From Thiobacillus denitrificans (lineage in GTDB: Bacteria; Pseudomonadota; Gammaproteobacteria; Burkholderiales; Thiobacillaceae): a stretch of DNA of 64,000 nt. How positions within the stretch are numbered: position 1 is the stretch's first letter; every line of letters begins with the position of its first letter. A program made the translations under genes and the position numbers. Of the stretch, positions 40,123 through 48,768 are shown piece by piece. The notes under the pieces were generated by a model that was not told where the DNA came from, searched no databases, and saw only the letters and a program-made list of their open reading frames with translations. The stretch covers positions 247,386 to 311,385 of the forward strand of contig DHHQ01000013.1 in NCBI GenBank assembly GCA_002403375.1, given 5' to 3'.

Positions 40123-41013
40123 ATGGCGCCTGCGCGCATCCTCGTCCTGACCGCGCTCGCGATGATCGCGTTCGCGGGCAATTCGCTGCTCTGTCGCGTC
40201 GCGCTCAAGGAGACGGGCATCGACGCGGCGAGCTTCACCACCGTCCGGCTGGTTTCCGGCGCGCTCGTGCTCTGGCTGATCGTGCGGCTGCGCAGCGGAA
40301 AGCGTTCCGGCCGCGGAAGCTGGCCGTCGGCGTTCGCGCTGTTCGCCTATGCGGCAGGATTTTCCTTCGCGTACCTGAGCCTGACCGCGGCGACCGGCGC
40401 GCTGCTGCTCTTCGGCGCGGTGCAGGCGACGATGATCGGCCACGGGATTCGGGCCGGGGAGCGCCTGCGGGGGCGGCAATTCGCCGGCCTCGTGGTGGCG
40501 CTCGGCGGAATGGCCGGCCTGCTGCTGCCCGGGCTCTCGGCGCCGCCCCTGGCGGGGTCGCTGCTCATGATCGGCGCAGGTGTCGCGTGGGGTATCTATT
40601 CGCTGCGCGGGAAGGGCGGGGGCGATCCCACCCGCGTGACGGCGGGCAATTTCCTGCGCGCGGCGCCGATCGCCGGGGCGCTGAGCCTGGCGACGCTCGA
40701 CGCCGCGTCCCTGGACGGCGCGGGTTTGGGGTACGCGGTCGCGTCGGGGGCGCTGGCCTCCGGGGTCGGCTACGCGATCTGGTACATGGCGCTGCCCGCG
40801 CTGAAGTCGACCCACGCCGCGACCGTGCAGCTCAGCGTGCCGGCGATTGCCGCCGCGGGCGGCGTCGCATTTCTCGGCGAAGCGCTGAGCCTGCGTCTGG
40901 TGCTGGCTTCGGCAGCCATTCTGGGCGGCGTTGCCCTGGTCATCATGGAAAAGCGCCGCGGTGGCCAGGGGGCCGCGGCCGCTGGCGTTTCGCGGCGTCA
41001 GACGGAACGGTAG
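40123..41013 (+). CDS. EamA/DMT-family transporter
   Basis: A 296-residue membrane protein with ten hydrophobic segments in two EamA repeats, typical of drug/metabolite exporters (for example YedA or RhaT types). Substrate not predictable. C-terminal tail is basic. Likely co-transcribed with the Cdd1-like gene. Confidence 0.88.
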   Translation: MAPARILVLTALAMIAFAGNSLLCRVALKETGIDAASFTTVRLVSGALVLWLIVRLRSGKRSGRGSWPSAFALFAYAAGFSFAYLSLTAATGALLLFGAVQATMIGHGIRAGERLRGRQFAGLVVALGGMAGLLLPGLSAPPLAGSLLMIGAGVAWGIYSLRGKGGGDPTRVTAGNFLRAAPIAGALSLATLDAASLDGAGLGYAVASGALASGVGYAIWYMALPALKSTHAATVQLSVPAIAAAGGVAFLGEALSLRLVLASAAILGGVALVIMEKRRGGQGAAAAGVSRRQTER

Positions 41014-41137
41014 CGAGGCGGACGTTCCTCCGGACTGCTGGGGACGGTGAAGGGGCGGCGGCCGGGGAAGCCAGGGACCGCGTCGGCCCGCCTTGCTGGG
41101 GGCTGGCCGTCGGAGTGAAACGGCCCCGGCTGGCAGA

Positions 41138-41454
41138 TCAGGGCTGCGCGCGTCCTTGCTGCTGCGCGTTACCGCTGCCCGTACCACGCTTGTGAAGGTG
41201 CTGGTGGTGGTGCTGGTGCCGGTGCAGACGCTGCTGCTTTTGCGCGCCGACGCCATTGCCGGGCCCCATCTGCCCGCCACTCCGGACGCCTGGCCCATCC
41301 CGGGTCCTTGCGCTTGACCTTGGCCCATGCCTTGACCCTGGCCCTGACTCACGCGTGCACCCTGGCCCGACCGGGCGCCATCCTGACGGCTATTGCCGCC
41401 TTGCTGCGCGAGCGCAGCACCGCTGCCGAGCGCTGCAACCAATATCGAAATCAT
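41138..41454 (-). pseudogene. Secreted Gly/Gln/His-rich protein, apparently frameshifted
   Basis: From ATG 41454 the frame encodes a signal peptide (MISILVAALGSGAALA) and then Gln/Gly/Met-rich repeats (GQGQGMGQGQAQGPGMGQ). At about 41300 this character is lost in that frame and continues in another: QMGPGNG, then a His-rich tail RLHRHQHHHQHLHKRGTG, and a stop at 41138-41140. One missing or extra base would join the two. I read it as a single ~105-residue secreted protein broken by a recent indel or a sequencing error. Function unknown; metal binding is possible. The flanks 41014-41137 and 41455-41536 show nothing else. Confidence 0.55.
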
Positions 41455-41536
41455 CAACGTGCTTAACCGTCGTCATCCATCGGGGGGGCGGGGCAGACGG
41501 TGCCGGCTATGCCTTGCAGACCGGGCGAGGCGCCGG

Positions 41537-42235
41537 TCATTGGACGTCTTTGCCGGGATCGGCCAGTCGCAGGATATCCAGATAGCCGCCCTCGGCCATG
41601 GTCTTTGCCTCGCGCAGCAGCTGGGCGTCAGCATCGGCCAGCGATCCACCTGCCGCCTCGGCATCGAGCAGCTGCAGCATGCGCGTCCAGCGCGCACGCT
41701 GGTTGGCCACGCTCGTCGGTGCGGCCAGCCCCTTGCGGCGCAGCTCGGCGGCGCGCCCGATCAGGCGGAACCGGGCGGCCTCGAGTTGCGGCGCAAGCGG
41801 CAGCGACAGGTCGAACGCGACGTCAGCCCGCCGGGCGTCGCCGGCCGGGCGGGGCGCGGCCGGGGGCGGGGGGCGCCAGCTCAGTTCGTCGGGAAGGGGC
41901 GGCACGGCGCGCGCGGGGTCGAGCGGGAACTTGTAGAAGCCCCATTTGGCGCCCATCCAGCATTCGAGCAGGACGCGGTCGTCGTCGACCGTGCACAGTT
42001 CGCCGCGCGCAGCGTCGAGTTCGTCGTCGCCCGGCAGCGGACCGTAGGCACGCGGGTCGAGCTTCCAGCGCGCGAAGTCACGGTGGGGCGGGGCGCCGTA
42101 GTCGGCCTCGAGCGCCGCCCAGATGGCGATGAAGCGGCGATAGTCGGCCCGGTAGCCGGGATTGCGCCGCAGGAACTCCCAGGCCCACTGGTCGCGGGTG
42201 AGCGTCGCGCAGTAGGCGTACGCGTCCTCCGTCAT
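41537..42235 (-). CDS. DUF6499/DUF2285-like hypothetical protein
   Basis: A 232-residue soluble protein. The N-terminus (TRDQWAWEFLRRNPGYRADY) matches the 'transcriptional regulator-like' DUF6499 segment, followed by a Pro-rich linker and a C-terminal helical domain reminiscent of DUF2285. Such proteins are often found on integrative elements, though no integrase or relaxase is near. It starts one base after the stop of the lipoprotein gene, so it is probably co-transcribed with it. Confidence 0.65.
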   Translation of the reverse strand: MTEDAYAYCATLTRDQWAWEFLRRNPGYRADYRRFIAIWAALEADYGAPPHRDFARWKLDPRAYGPLPGDDELDAARGELCTVDDDRVLLECWMGAKWGFYKFPLDPARAVPPLPDELSWRPPPPAAPRPAGDARRADVAFDLSLPLAPQLEAARFRLIGRAAELRRKGLAAPTSVANQRARWTRMLQLLDAEAAGGSLADADAQLLREAKTMAEGGYLDILRLADPGKDVQ

Positions 42236-42236
42236 C

Positions 42237-42953
42237 TCAGATCGGCAGGAAGATCATGCTCGCGACGTTGACGACGCCGAAGCGGATCGCGCGCTTGTTC
42301 TTGTCCTCGACGACCTTCGCCAACGCGTCCTGGATACCGATCAGCTTGCCGAACTCGCGCTCGAAGCTGAGGTTGGCCACGCCGTTGCCGTCGAAGCCGT
42401 TGGAGAGCAGCACCGGCCTGCCGAGCGCGTCGCGCGCGCTGGAGAGCTTCCAGGCGACGGCCTCGGTATTGCGCGCGGCGTTGTAGAGCTTCTGCGCATC
42501 CACCTCGGTCAGCAGGTAGAACTCGGTGCGGTGGTCGAACGCCGCCATGTGCATGACGAGGAGGCCGCCCATCAGCGCGCGCACCCGGTCGCCCGGGTAA
42601 TCCGGCCGCCAGGCGTCGCGCAGCGCGGTTTCCCATTGCAGGCCCGGGCGCGCGATCTGCCAGCGGGGGAGGGGCTCGAAAAGCGCGGCGGTGGCCGTCT
42701 CGGCGCTGGCAAAGCCCGCGCGGCGCCATTCGCCGGGGTTGCGCCGGTAGAGCTTGAGGGTCAGCGTCTGCAGCGAGGCGAGGATTTCCTGCTGGTGGAT
42801 TTCGACGACGTTGTCGATGTCGCCCTTGACGAGGTCGCTGACGCTGAAACTGCGCTGGCTGCTGCTGCCGTCGCGGCGCTGGATCGGCGGCGCCGTGCAG
42901 GCGGCAGCGAGGGCGGCGGAGAGCAGGCAGGCGGCCAGTGCGGTTCGGGTCAC
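42237..42953 (-). CDS. Hypothetical lipoprotein
   Basis: A 238-residue protein with a lipoprotein signal (LLSAALAAACTAPP). The start is GTG 42953, overlapping the selO stop (GTGA). The body is mixed alpha/beta with no motif I recognise; DNVVEIHQQEILASLQTL is the best-conserved looking part. Its coupling to selO may be coincidental packing. Likely outer-membrane anchored. Confidence 0.7.
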   Translation of the reverse strand: MTRTALAACLLSAALAAACTAPPIQRRDGSSSQRSFSVSDLVKGDIDNVVEIHQQEILASLQTLTLKLYRRNPGEWRRAGFASAETATAALFEPLPRWQIARPGLQWETALRDAWRPDYPGDRVRALMGGLLVMHMAAFDHRTEFYLLTEVDAQKLYNAARNTEAVAWKLSSARDALGRPVLLSNGFDGNGVANLSFEREFGKLIGIQDALAKVVEDKNKRAIRFGVVNVASMIFLPI

Positions 42954-44416
42954 GAGGAACAGCTTAGCTCAAGTTGCCGTGCCCAGTCGGGCGGTTCGGC
43001 GGCGTAGGCCTCGTGTTCGGGTTGTTCGTCGAAGGGGCGCGCGAGCAACCGGTGCAGGCGGTCGACCTCGCCGTAGTCGCGCTGGTCGGCCGCGCGGCGG
43101 ATCGCGACTTCGGCGAGATGGTTGCGCAGGATGTACTTCGGGTTGACGCGCCGCATCGCCGCGCCGCGCTCGGCGTCGTTCGAGCCCTGCTGGCGCAGCG
43201 CGGCGGCGTAGCGCGCGGCCCAGGCGTCGAAGCCCGCACGGTCCGGGAAGAGGTCGCGCAGCGGCGTGTTCAGGGCGCCCGGGCGGCTGTCGAAGTCGCA
43301 CAGCCGGCGCAGGAAGATCGTGTAGTCGACGCGGTTGACCGCCAGCAGCTGCAGCGCGTCCATGATGAGCGGGACGGTGTCGCCGCCCGGCGCGAGGCCG
43401 AGCTTCGTCGCCATGCGTGCGAGATACGCGCGGCCGAAGGCCTGCGGATATTCGCCGATCGCCTGCGAGGCGGTCTCCACCGACATCAGCGGGACCAGCG
43501 CCTGCGCGAGCTTGGTGAGGTTCCACGCCGCGACGTCGGGCTGCTGGTCGAAGGCGTAACGGCCGGCGGTGTCGGAATGGTTGCAGACGTAGCCGGGGTC
43601 GAAGGCGTCGAGGAAGCCGAACGGGCCGTAGTCGAGCGTCAGGCCGAGGATCGACATGTTGTCGGTGTTCATCACCCCGTGCGAGAAGCCGACCGCCTGC
43701 CACTGCGCCATGAGCTCGGCGGTGCGCAGGCTCACCTGGCGCAGGAATTCGGGGTAGGGGTCGGCAAGTCCCTTGAGCTCGGGGTAGTAGCGCGCGATGA
43801 CGTAGTCGGCGAGATGCCTGATCGCCTCGACCTGGTTCCGGTAGTAGAAGACCTCGAACGAGCCGAAGCGCACGAGGCTCGGCGCGAGCCGGGTGACCAG
43901 CGCGGCGGTCTCCTCGTCTTCGCGGTAGACCGGGTGGTCGCTGCCGACGATGGCGAGCGCGCGCGTGGTCGGGATGCCGAGTGCGTGCATCGCCTCCGAG
44001 CAGAGGAACTCGCGGATGCTCGAGCGCAGTACTGCGCGGCCGTCTCCGCCGCGCGAGTAGGGGGTGCGGCCGGCGCCCTTCAGCTGCACTTCCCAGCCTT
44101 CGCCCGCGGCATTCTTCACCTCGCCCAGCAGGATCGCGCGGCCGTCGCCGAGCTGCGGCACGTAGTGGCCGAACTGGTGGCCGGCGTACAGTGCGGCGAG
44201 CGCGTCCATGCCGGGCAGCAGGCGGTTGCCGGCGAGCGTCTCGACGAGCTCGGGACGCGTCATCTCGGCCGCGTCGAGGTCGATCAGCGCAGCCGCTTCC
44301 GGGCTGTGGCAGACCAGGTAGGGGTCGGGGACGGGCGTCGGGCAGACGCGCGAATAGTAGGCTTCGGGCAGGCGCGCGAAGCCGTTGTCGAAGGCGAGCG
44401 ATTCAAGTGTGGCCAT
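42950..44416 (-). CDS. selO: Protein adenylyltransferase SelO (UPF0061/YdiU)
   Basis: Pseudokinase-fold enzyme that transfers AMP to protein hydroxyls and links to redox stress, 488 residues. Diagnostic segments are YAGHQFGHYVPQLGDGRA, KGAGRTPYSRGGDGRAVLRS and SHGVMNTDNMSILGLTLDYG (active-site Asn/Asp). Bacterial SelO usually lacks selenocysteine; here the C-terminus reads ELSCSS with an ordinary Cys. It lies beside egtD-selD on the same strand. Confidence 0.94.
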   Translation of the reverse strand: MATLESLAFDNGFARLPEAYYSRVCPTPVPDPYLVCHSPEAAALIDLDAAEMTRPELVETLAGNRLLPGMDALAALYAGHQFGHYVPQLGDGRAILLGEVKNAAGEGWEVQLKGAGRTPYSRGGDGRAVLRSSIREFLCSEAMHALGIPTTRALAIVGSDHPVYREDEETAALVTRLAPSLVRFGSFEVFYYRNQVEAIRHLADYVIARYYPELKGLADPYPEFLRQVSLRTAELMAQWQAVGFSHGVMNTDNMSILGLTLDYGPFGFLDAFDPGYVCNHSDTAGRYAFDQQPDVAAWNLTKLAQALVPLMSVETASQAIGEYPQAFGRAYLARMATKLGLAPGGDTVPLIMDALQLLAVNRVDYTIFLRRLCDFDSRPGALNTPLRDLFPDRAGFDAWAARYAAALRQQGSNDAERGAAMRRVNPKYILRNHLAEVAIRRAADQRDYGEVDRLHRLLARPFDEQPEHEAYAAEPPDWARQLELSCSS

Positions 44417-44477
44417 GAGCCGATTCTACGGCCTCGCCACGCCCGCGCGACCCGGACGGGTTCAGGGTTATGGCGGC

Positions 44478-45419
44478 TCAGGCGTAGAGATGCACGGCGA
44501 AGCCGTCGCGCTCCCATGCGGCTTGCGGCTGCCAGCCGGCGTCCTGCGCGAGCGCGTCGAATTCGCGGGGGACGAACTTGTAGGAATACTCGGTGAGCAA
44601 GGTTTCGCCGCGGTAGAAGTCGAAGCACTGGCCCGCGACGGTCACCGTCTGCTCGGCGAGGCTGACCAGGTGCATCTCGATGCGGCCGGCGGCCGGGTTG
44701 TAGAACGCATAGTGGCGGAAAGCGGATGCGTCGAAGTCGGCGTCGAGTTCGCGGTTGATCCGTTCGAGGAGATTGAGGTTGAACGCCGCGGTGACGCCGG
44801 CGGCGTCGTTGTAGGCGGCGTGCAGCAGCAGCGGGTCCTTCCTCAGGTCGAAGCCGATCAGGAGTTGGCTGGCGGGGCCGGCCAGGCGGCGGAAGCGGGC
44901 GAGCAGGGCGGTGGCGGCGTCGGGCGGGAAGTTGCCGATGCTCGACCCCGGGTAGTAGACGAGCCGCTTCCCGGGCGGCAGATGCGGCGCCGCGGCCTCG
45001 AGGTCGTGGACGAAATCCATGCCGAGCGCGGTCACGGCCAGCCTTGGGTAGTCGCGGGCGAGCGCTTCCGCCGCCGCGGCGAGCGGCGCGCCGGCGATGT
45101 CGAGGCAGACGAGGTGCGCGGGCGTGAGGACGTCGACGAGGCGCCGCACCTTGGCGCAGTCGCCGGCGCCCGGCTCGACGATGCAGTCGACCTTGCCGAT
45201 GGCGCCGGCGATGGCGTCGAGGTGCTCGCGCATCAGCGCGTGCTCGGTGCGGCTCAACGCGTATTCGGGCTGGGCGCAGATCGACTCGAACAGGCGGCAG
45301 CCCGCCTCGTCGTAGAAGTATTTCGGCGGGATCGCCTTCGGCGACGCCGCCAGCCCGGCCAGCACGTCGGCGCGCAGGTCGTCGTGGACGGCGGGGAAGT
45401 GCCGGAAGGCGAAGGACAC
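44478..45419 (-). CDS. egtD: L-histidine N-alpha-methyltransferase (EgtD)
   Basis: SAM-dependent enzyme making hercynine (trimethyl-histidine), the precursor of ergothioneine and selenoneine, 313 residues. PKYFYDEAGCRLFESIC, EPGAGDCAKVR (SAM site) and YYPGSSIGNF are characteristic. GTG 45419 overlaps the selD stop (TAGTG), so translation is coupled to selD. That coupling is unusual and suggests that hercynine made here is used with selenium. Confidence 0.92.
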   Translation of the reverse strand: MSFAFRHFPAVHDDLRADVLAGLAASPKAIPPKYFYDEAGCRLFESICAQPEYALSRTEHALMREHLDAIAGAIGKVDCIVEPGAGDCAKVRRLVDVLTPAHLVCLDIAGAPLAAAAEALARDYPRLAVTALGMDFVHDLEAAAPHLPPGKRLVYYPGSSIGNFPPDAATALLARFRRLAGPASQLLIGFDLRKDPLLLHAAYNDAAGVTAAFNLNLLERINRELDADFDASAFRHYAFYNPAAGRIEMHLVSLAEQTVTVAGQCFDFYRGETLLTEYSYKFVPREFDALAQDAGWQPQAAWERDGFAVHLYA

Positions 45420-46489
45420 TAGGCCGCGATCGAGACGTCGCTGCCGGCGGCGAGCCGGCCGATTTCCGCCGCCTGCGCGAAGCCGTGGCGGCGGAAGGTT
45501 TCGAGCACGGCGTCGCGCGCGTCGGGCGCGCAGCTCACCAGCAGGCCGCCGCTGGTCTGCGGGTCGGTCAGCAGCGCCCGCTGCCAGTCGGCGATGCCCT
45601 CGGCGAGCCGGACCTCGTGGCCGTAGCTCGCCCAGTTGCGCCCGCTCGCGCCGGTGACGTGGCCCTGCTGCGCAAACTCGCCGACCCCCGGGAGCAGGGG
45701 CAGGCGGGACAGCTCGGCGTGCGCGGCGACCTTCGACGCGCGGGTGATCTCGAGCAGGTGGCCGAGCAGGCCGAAGCCGGTGATGTCGGTCATCGCGTGC
45801 ACGCCGGCGGTGTCGGCGAGGTCGGCGCCGGCGGTGTTGAGCTGGGTGGTGGCGGCGATCATCGCCGCGTACTGCTCGGCGCTCAGCAGGCCCTTCTTGA
45901 GCGCCGCGCTGTAGACGCCGACGCCGAGCGGCTTGCCGAGGATGAGGACGTCTCCGGCCTGGCCGCCGGCATTCTGCTTGACGCGGCGCGGGTCCACCAC
46001 GCCGATGCCGACCAGGCCGTAGATCGGCTCGGGCGCGTCGATCGAATGACCGCCGGCGATCGGGATGCCGGCCGCCTTGCACACGGCCTCGCCGCCGGCG
46101 AGGATCTGGCGGATCACTTCGTTCGGCAGCTTGCCGATCGGCATGCCGACGATCGCCAGCGCGAACAGCGGGCGCCCGCCCATCGCGTAGACGTCGGACA
46201 GCGCGTTGGTCGCGGCGATGCGGCCGAACTCGAAGGGGTCGTCGACGATGGGCATGAAGAAATCGGTGGTCGCGACGATCGCCTGGCTGTCGTTGAGCTT
46301 GTAGACCGCGGCGTCGTCGCCGTGCTCGATGCCGACCAGGAGATCCGGGTACGCTGCGGCCAGGTGCGAGGCGAAGGGCGTGCCGGAGAGGATGTCCTGC
46401 AGCACCGACGGCGCGATCTTGCAGCCGCAGCCTCCGCCGTGGGAGAACTGGGTCAGCCGGATGGGTTGCTCGAGAGTGAGATCGTTCAT
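45419..46489 (-). CDS. selD: Selenide, water dikinase (SelD; SenC candidate)
   Basis: Makes selenophosphate from selenide and ATP, 356 residues. The active site GGGCGCK has Cys21, Cys23 and Lys24 corresponding to E. coli Cys17, Cys19 and Lys20. Glycine-rich ATP segments and GGHSIDAPEPIYGLVGIG are also present. It is coupled to egtD and divergent from an EgtB/SenA-type gene, with 56 bases between. In known selenoneine clusters the selD homologue is called senC. Confidence 0.94.
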   Translation of the reverse strand: MNDLTLEQPIRLTQFSHGGGCGCKIAPSVLQDILSGTPFASHLAAAYPDLLVGIEHGDDAAVYKLNDSQAIVATTDFFMPIVDDPFEFGRIAATNALSDVYAMGGRPLFALAIVGMPIGKLPNEVIRQILAGGEAVCKAAGIPIAGGHSIDAPEPIYGLVGIGVVDPRRVKQNAGGQAGDVLILGKPLGVGVYSAALKKGLLSAEQYAAMIAATTQLNTAGADLADTAGVHAMTDITGFGLLGHLLEITRASKVAAHAELSRLPLLPGVGEFAQQGHVTGASGRNWASYGHEVRLAEGIADWQRALLTDPQTSGGLLVSCAPDARDAVLETFRRHGFAQAAEIGRLAAGSDVSIAA

Positions 46490-46545
46490 TTTGTGTGTGT
46501 GCGAAGAGTGGCGCCGAATCGATTGGCTACAGTACTTTATATAAC

Positions 46546-47700
46546 ATGAACCGCATCCGACCCGTCAGTGGCCACACCGCACCCCGGCTCATCGGCCAGC
46601 TGGCCGATGCACGCCGCCGGCTGCGCGCGCTGATCGACTGCCTGCCCGCCGGCGGCTGGCTGGGGCCGCGCGCCGCGCACCTCAACCCGCCGCTGTGGGA
46701 ATACGGGCACATCGTCTGGTTCCAGGAGCGCTGGTGCCTGCGCGTGCGGCCCGACGGCACGCTGGGCCCCAGCCTGCTCGACGGCGCCGACGCGCTGTAC
46801 GACTCCTCGAGCGTGCCGCACGACACGCGCTGGGACCTGCCGCTGCCGGAGCCGGCGGCGGTCGACGCCTACGCGGCGCGCGTCGCCGATGCGGTGGCCG
46901 CCCGCCTGCGTGCCGAGTTCGACGATGCGCTCGCGTATTTCGCCGAGCTCAGCCTTTACCACGAACTGATGCACGTCGAGGCGTGGTGGATGGCGTTCCA
47001 GAACCTCGGCTACGCGCCGCCCGCGCGGCCCCTTGCGGGGCGCGTCGCGACGGCGCATCGGCTGGTGTTCGCCGCCGGCGAGGTCGTGCTGGGCAGCGGG
47101 GCCGACGAGGGCTTCATCTTCGACAACGAGAAATGGCGCCACAGCGTGCCGGTCGCGGCGTTCGACGTCGACGCGGCTCCGGTGGCGGAGACGGCGTTCG
47201 CCGAATTCGTCGACGCCGGCGGCTACGCGCTGCGGGAATGCTGGTCGGACGCGGGGTGGGCGTGGCGCGAGGCGGCGGAGGCCCGCCATCCGCTCTACTG
47301 GCGGCCGGACGGCGGCGGCTGGCAGGTGCGCCGCTTCGATCGCTGGGCGCCGCTGGAAACGCAGGCACCGGTGCTGCACGTCAACCGCTTCGAGGCCGAG
47401 GCGTACGCGGCGTGGCGCGGGCGGCGCCTGCCCAGCGCGGCGCAATGGGTGCGCGCGGCGGCGCATCCCGAGTTCCGCCGGGGCATGGCCTGGGAGTGGA
47501 CGCGCGACGCGTTCGCGCCGTATCCGGGCTTCGCCCCCGACCCCTACCGCGACTATTCGCAGCCGTGGTTCCATACCCACTGGGAACTGCGCGGCGGCGG
47601 GCCGGTGACGGATGCCGCGCTTGCGCGGCCCGGTTTCCGCAACTTCTACCTGCCGCACCGGCGCGACCCGTTCGCCGGATTCCGCACCGTCGGCGTCTAG
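46546..47700 (+). CDS. EgtB/SenA-type nonheme iron sulfoxide or selenoneine synthase
   Basis: A 384-residue DinB-plus-FGE-sulfatase fusion as in EgtB and SenA. The iron site is visible as WEYGHIVWFQE (first His) and YHELMHVEA (HExxHxE). The C-terminal FGE domain ends MAWEWTRDAFAPYPGF...FRNFY...FAGFRTV. EgtB joins hercynine to a thiol with O2; SenA uses a selenosugar. The neighbouring selD favours SenA, but sequence reading alone cannot decide, and no senB glycosyltransferase is in the window. Convergent with moaA, 5 bases apart. Confidence 0.82.
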   Translation: MNRIRPVSGHTAPRLIGQLADARRRLRALIDCLPAGGWLGPRAAHLNPPLWEYGHIVWFQERWCLRVRPDGTLGPSLLDGADALYDSSSVPHDTRWDLPLPEPAAVDAYAARVADAVAARLRAEFDDALAYFAELSLYHELMHVEAWWMAFQNLGYAPPARPLAGRVATAHRLVFAAGEVVLGSGADEGFIFDNEKWRHSVPVAAFDVDAAPVAETAFAEFVDAGGYALRECWSDAGWAWREAAEARHPLYWRPDGGGWQVRRFDRWAPLETQAPVLHVNRFEAEAYAAWRGRRLPSAAQWVRAAAHPEFRRGMAWEWTRDAFAPYPGFAPDPYRDYSQPWFHTHWELRGGGPVTDAALARPGFRNFYLPHRRDPFAGFRTVGV

Positions 47701-47705
47701 GCGGA

Positions 47706-48689
47706 TCAGCCGCCGGTCATCGACATGAAGCGCAGGATCTTCGCCGGCGCTTCGCGGAATTCGTGGCGTTCCGGCTTGAGGTTGATCGCGTCGAGGATGG
47801 CGGCGTCGAGCTCCGCGTCGGAGCAGCCGCCACGCAGCAGCGGGCGGAATTCGAACTTCTCGTCCTGCCCCAGGCACATGTAGGCGGTGCCGTCGACGGC
47901 GATGCGGATGCGGTTGCAGGTCTCGCAGAAGTGCTGCGAGATCGGCGTGATGAAGCCGACGTTGAAGCGGCCGTCGGGCGTGCCGAGGTAGCGTGCCGGG
48001 CCGGCGCCGGGCAGCGCGGTTTCGATGAGGCCGAAGGCGCTGCGCAGGCGCTCCTTCACCGGCTGCAGGTCGAGGTACTCGGCGTTGCGGCCGGTCGCCC
48101 CCATCGGCATCGCCTCGATCAGGCGCAGCACGAACCCGTTTTCCATGCAGAACGCGACCATCGCGTCGATCTCGTCGTCGTTGGTGCCGGCGAGCGCGAC
48201 CATGTTGAGCTTGATCGGCGAGAACCCCGCGTCCTGCGCCGCGAAAAGCCCTGCCATCACCTTCGCCAGCACGTCGCGGCCGTTGATCTTCTCCACCCGC
48301 GTCTGCTGCAGCGAATCCAGGCTGACGTTGAGCCGGGTCACGCCGGCGGCCTTCAGCGCGCGGGCGTGGCGGTCGAGTTGGGTCGCGTTGGTGGAGAGCG
48401 AGAGGTCGTCGATCCCGGGCAGGGCGGCGATGCGGCCGGCGAGCTCGGCGATGTTGCGCCGCAGCAGCGGCTCGCCGCCGGTCAGGCGGACGCGCCCGAC
48501 CCCGAGCCGGGCGAAGGCGCCGATCAGGCGCTCGATCTCGTCGAAGTCGAGCCAGTGCTCCGGCTCCTCGAAGCCCTTGAAGCCTTCCGGAATGCAATAG
48601 CTGCACCGCAGGTCGCAGCGGTCGGTCACCGACAGCCGCACGTAGTCGATGCGGCGGCCGAACTGGTCGGTGAGGACGGGCGCGTTCAT
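47706..48689 (-). CDS. moaA: GTP 3',8-cyclase
   Basis: Radical-SAM enzyme for the first step of molybdenum cofactor synthesis, 327 residues. The cluster motif is CDLRCSYC (CxxxCxxC), and the essential C-terminal Gly-Gly is present (MSMTGG). ATG 48689 chosen over an upstream in-frame start because conservation begins there. Divergent from mobB-moeA-moaD-moaE. Confidence 0.96.
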   Translation of the reverse strand: MNAPVLTDQFGRRIDYVRLSVTDRCDLRCSYCIPEGFKGFEEPEHWLDFDEIERLIGAFARLGVGRVRLTGGEPLLRRNIAELAGRIAALPGIDDLSLSTNATQLDRHARALKAAGVTRLNVSLDSLQQTRVEKINGRDVLAKVMAGLFAAQDAGFSPIKLNMVALAGTNDDEIDAMVAFCMENGFVLRLIEAMPMGATGRNAEYLDLQPVKERLRSAFGLIETALPGAGPARYLGTPDGRFNVGFITPISQHFCETCNRIRIAVDGTAYMCLGQDEKFEFRPLLRGGCSDAELDAAILDAINLKPERHEFREAPAKILRFMSMTGG

Positions 48690-48718
48690 GGTGTGGGCGG
48701 CGGTGGTTGGCAGGAATG

Positions 48719-48742
48719 GGTTGTATATGAAAAAATATAACC
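48719..48742. promoter_or_regulatory. ModE-like palindrome between moaA and mobB
   Basis: GGTTGTATAT, a 4-base spacer and AAATATAACC form a 10-4-10 inverted repeat with 8 of 10 matching positions. This resembles the E. coli ModE site (GTTATAT...ATATAAC). It lies 30 bases from moaA and 27 from mobB, well placed to control both. A ModE-like regulator is encoded at 55866-56219. Confidence 0.5.
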
Positions 48743-48768
48743 CCATTCGGTCGGATAGGCAACGCAGC

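Noticed and set aside
40021..41457. 478-codon minus-strand frame starting with a signal peptide
   Set aside because: Only the first ~55 residues look like protein; the rest is the antisense of the EamA transporter gene.
46523..46545. A TATATAAC half-site before the EgtB/SenA gene, considered as a second ModE site or promoter
   Set aside because: The matching left half is absent and the putative -35 is too close to the -10.
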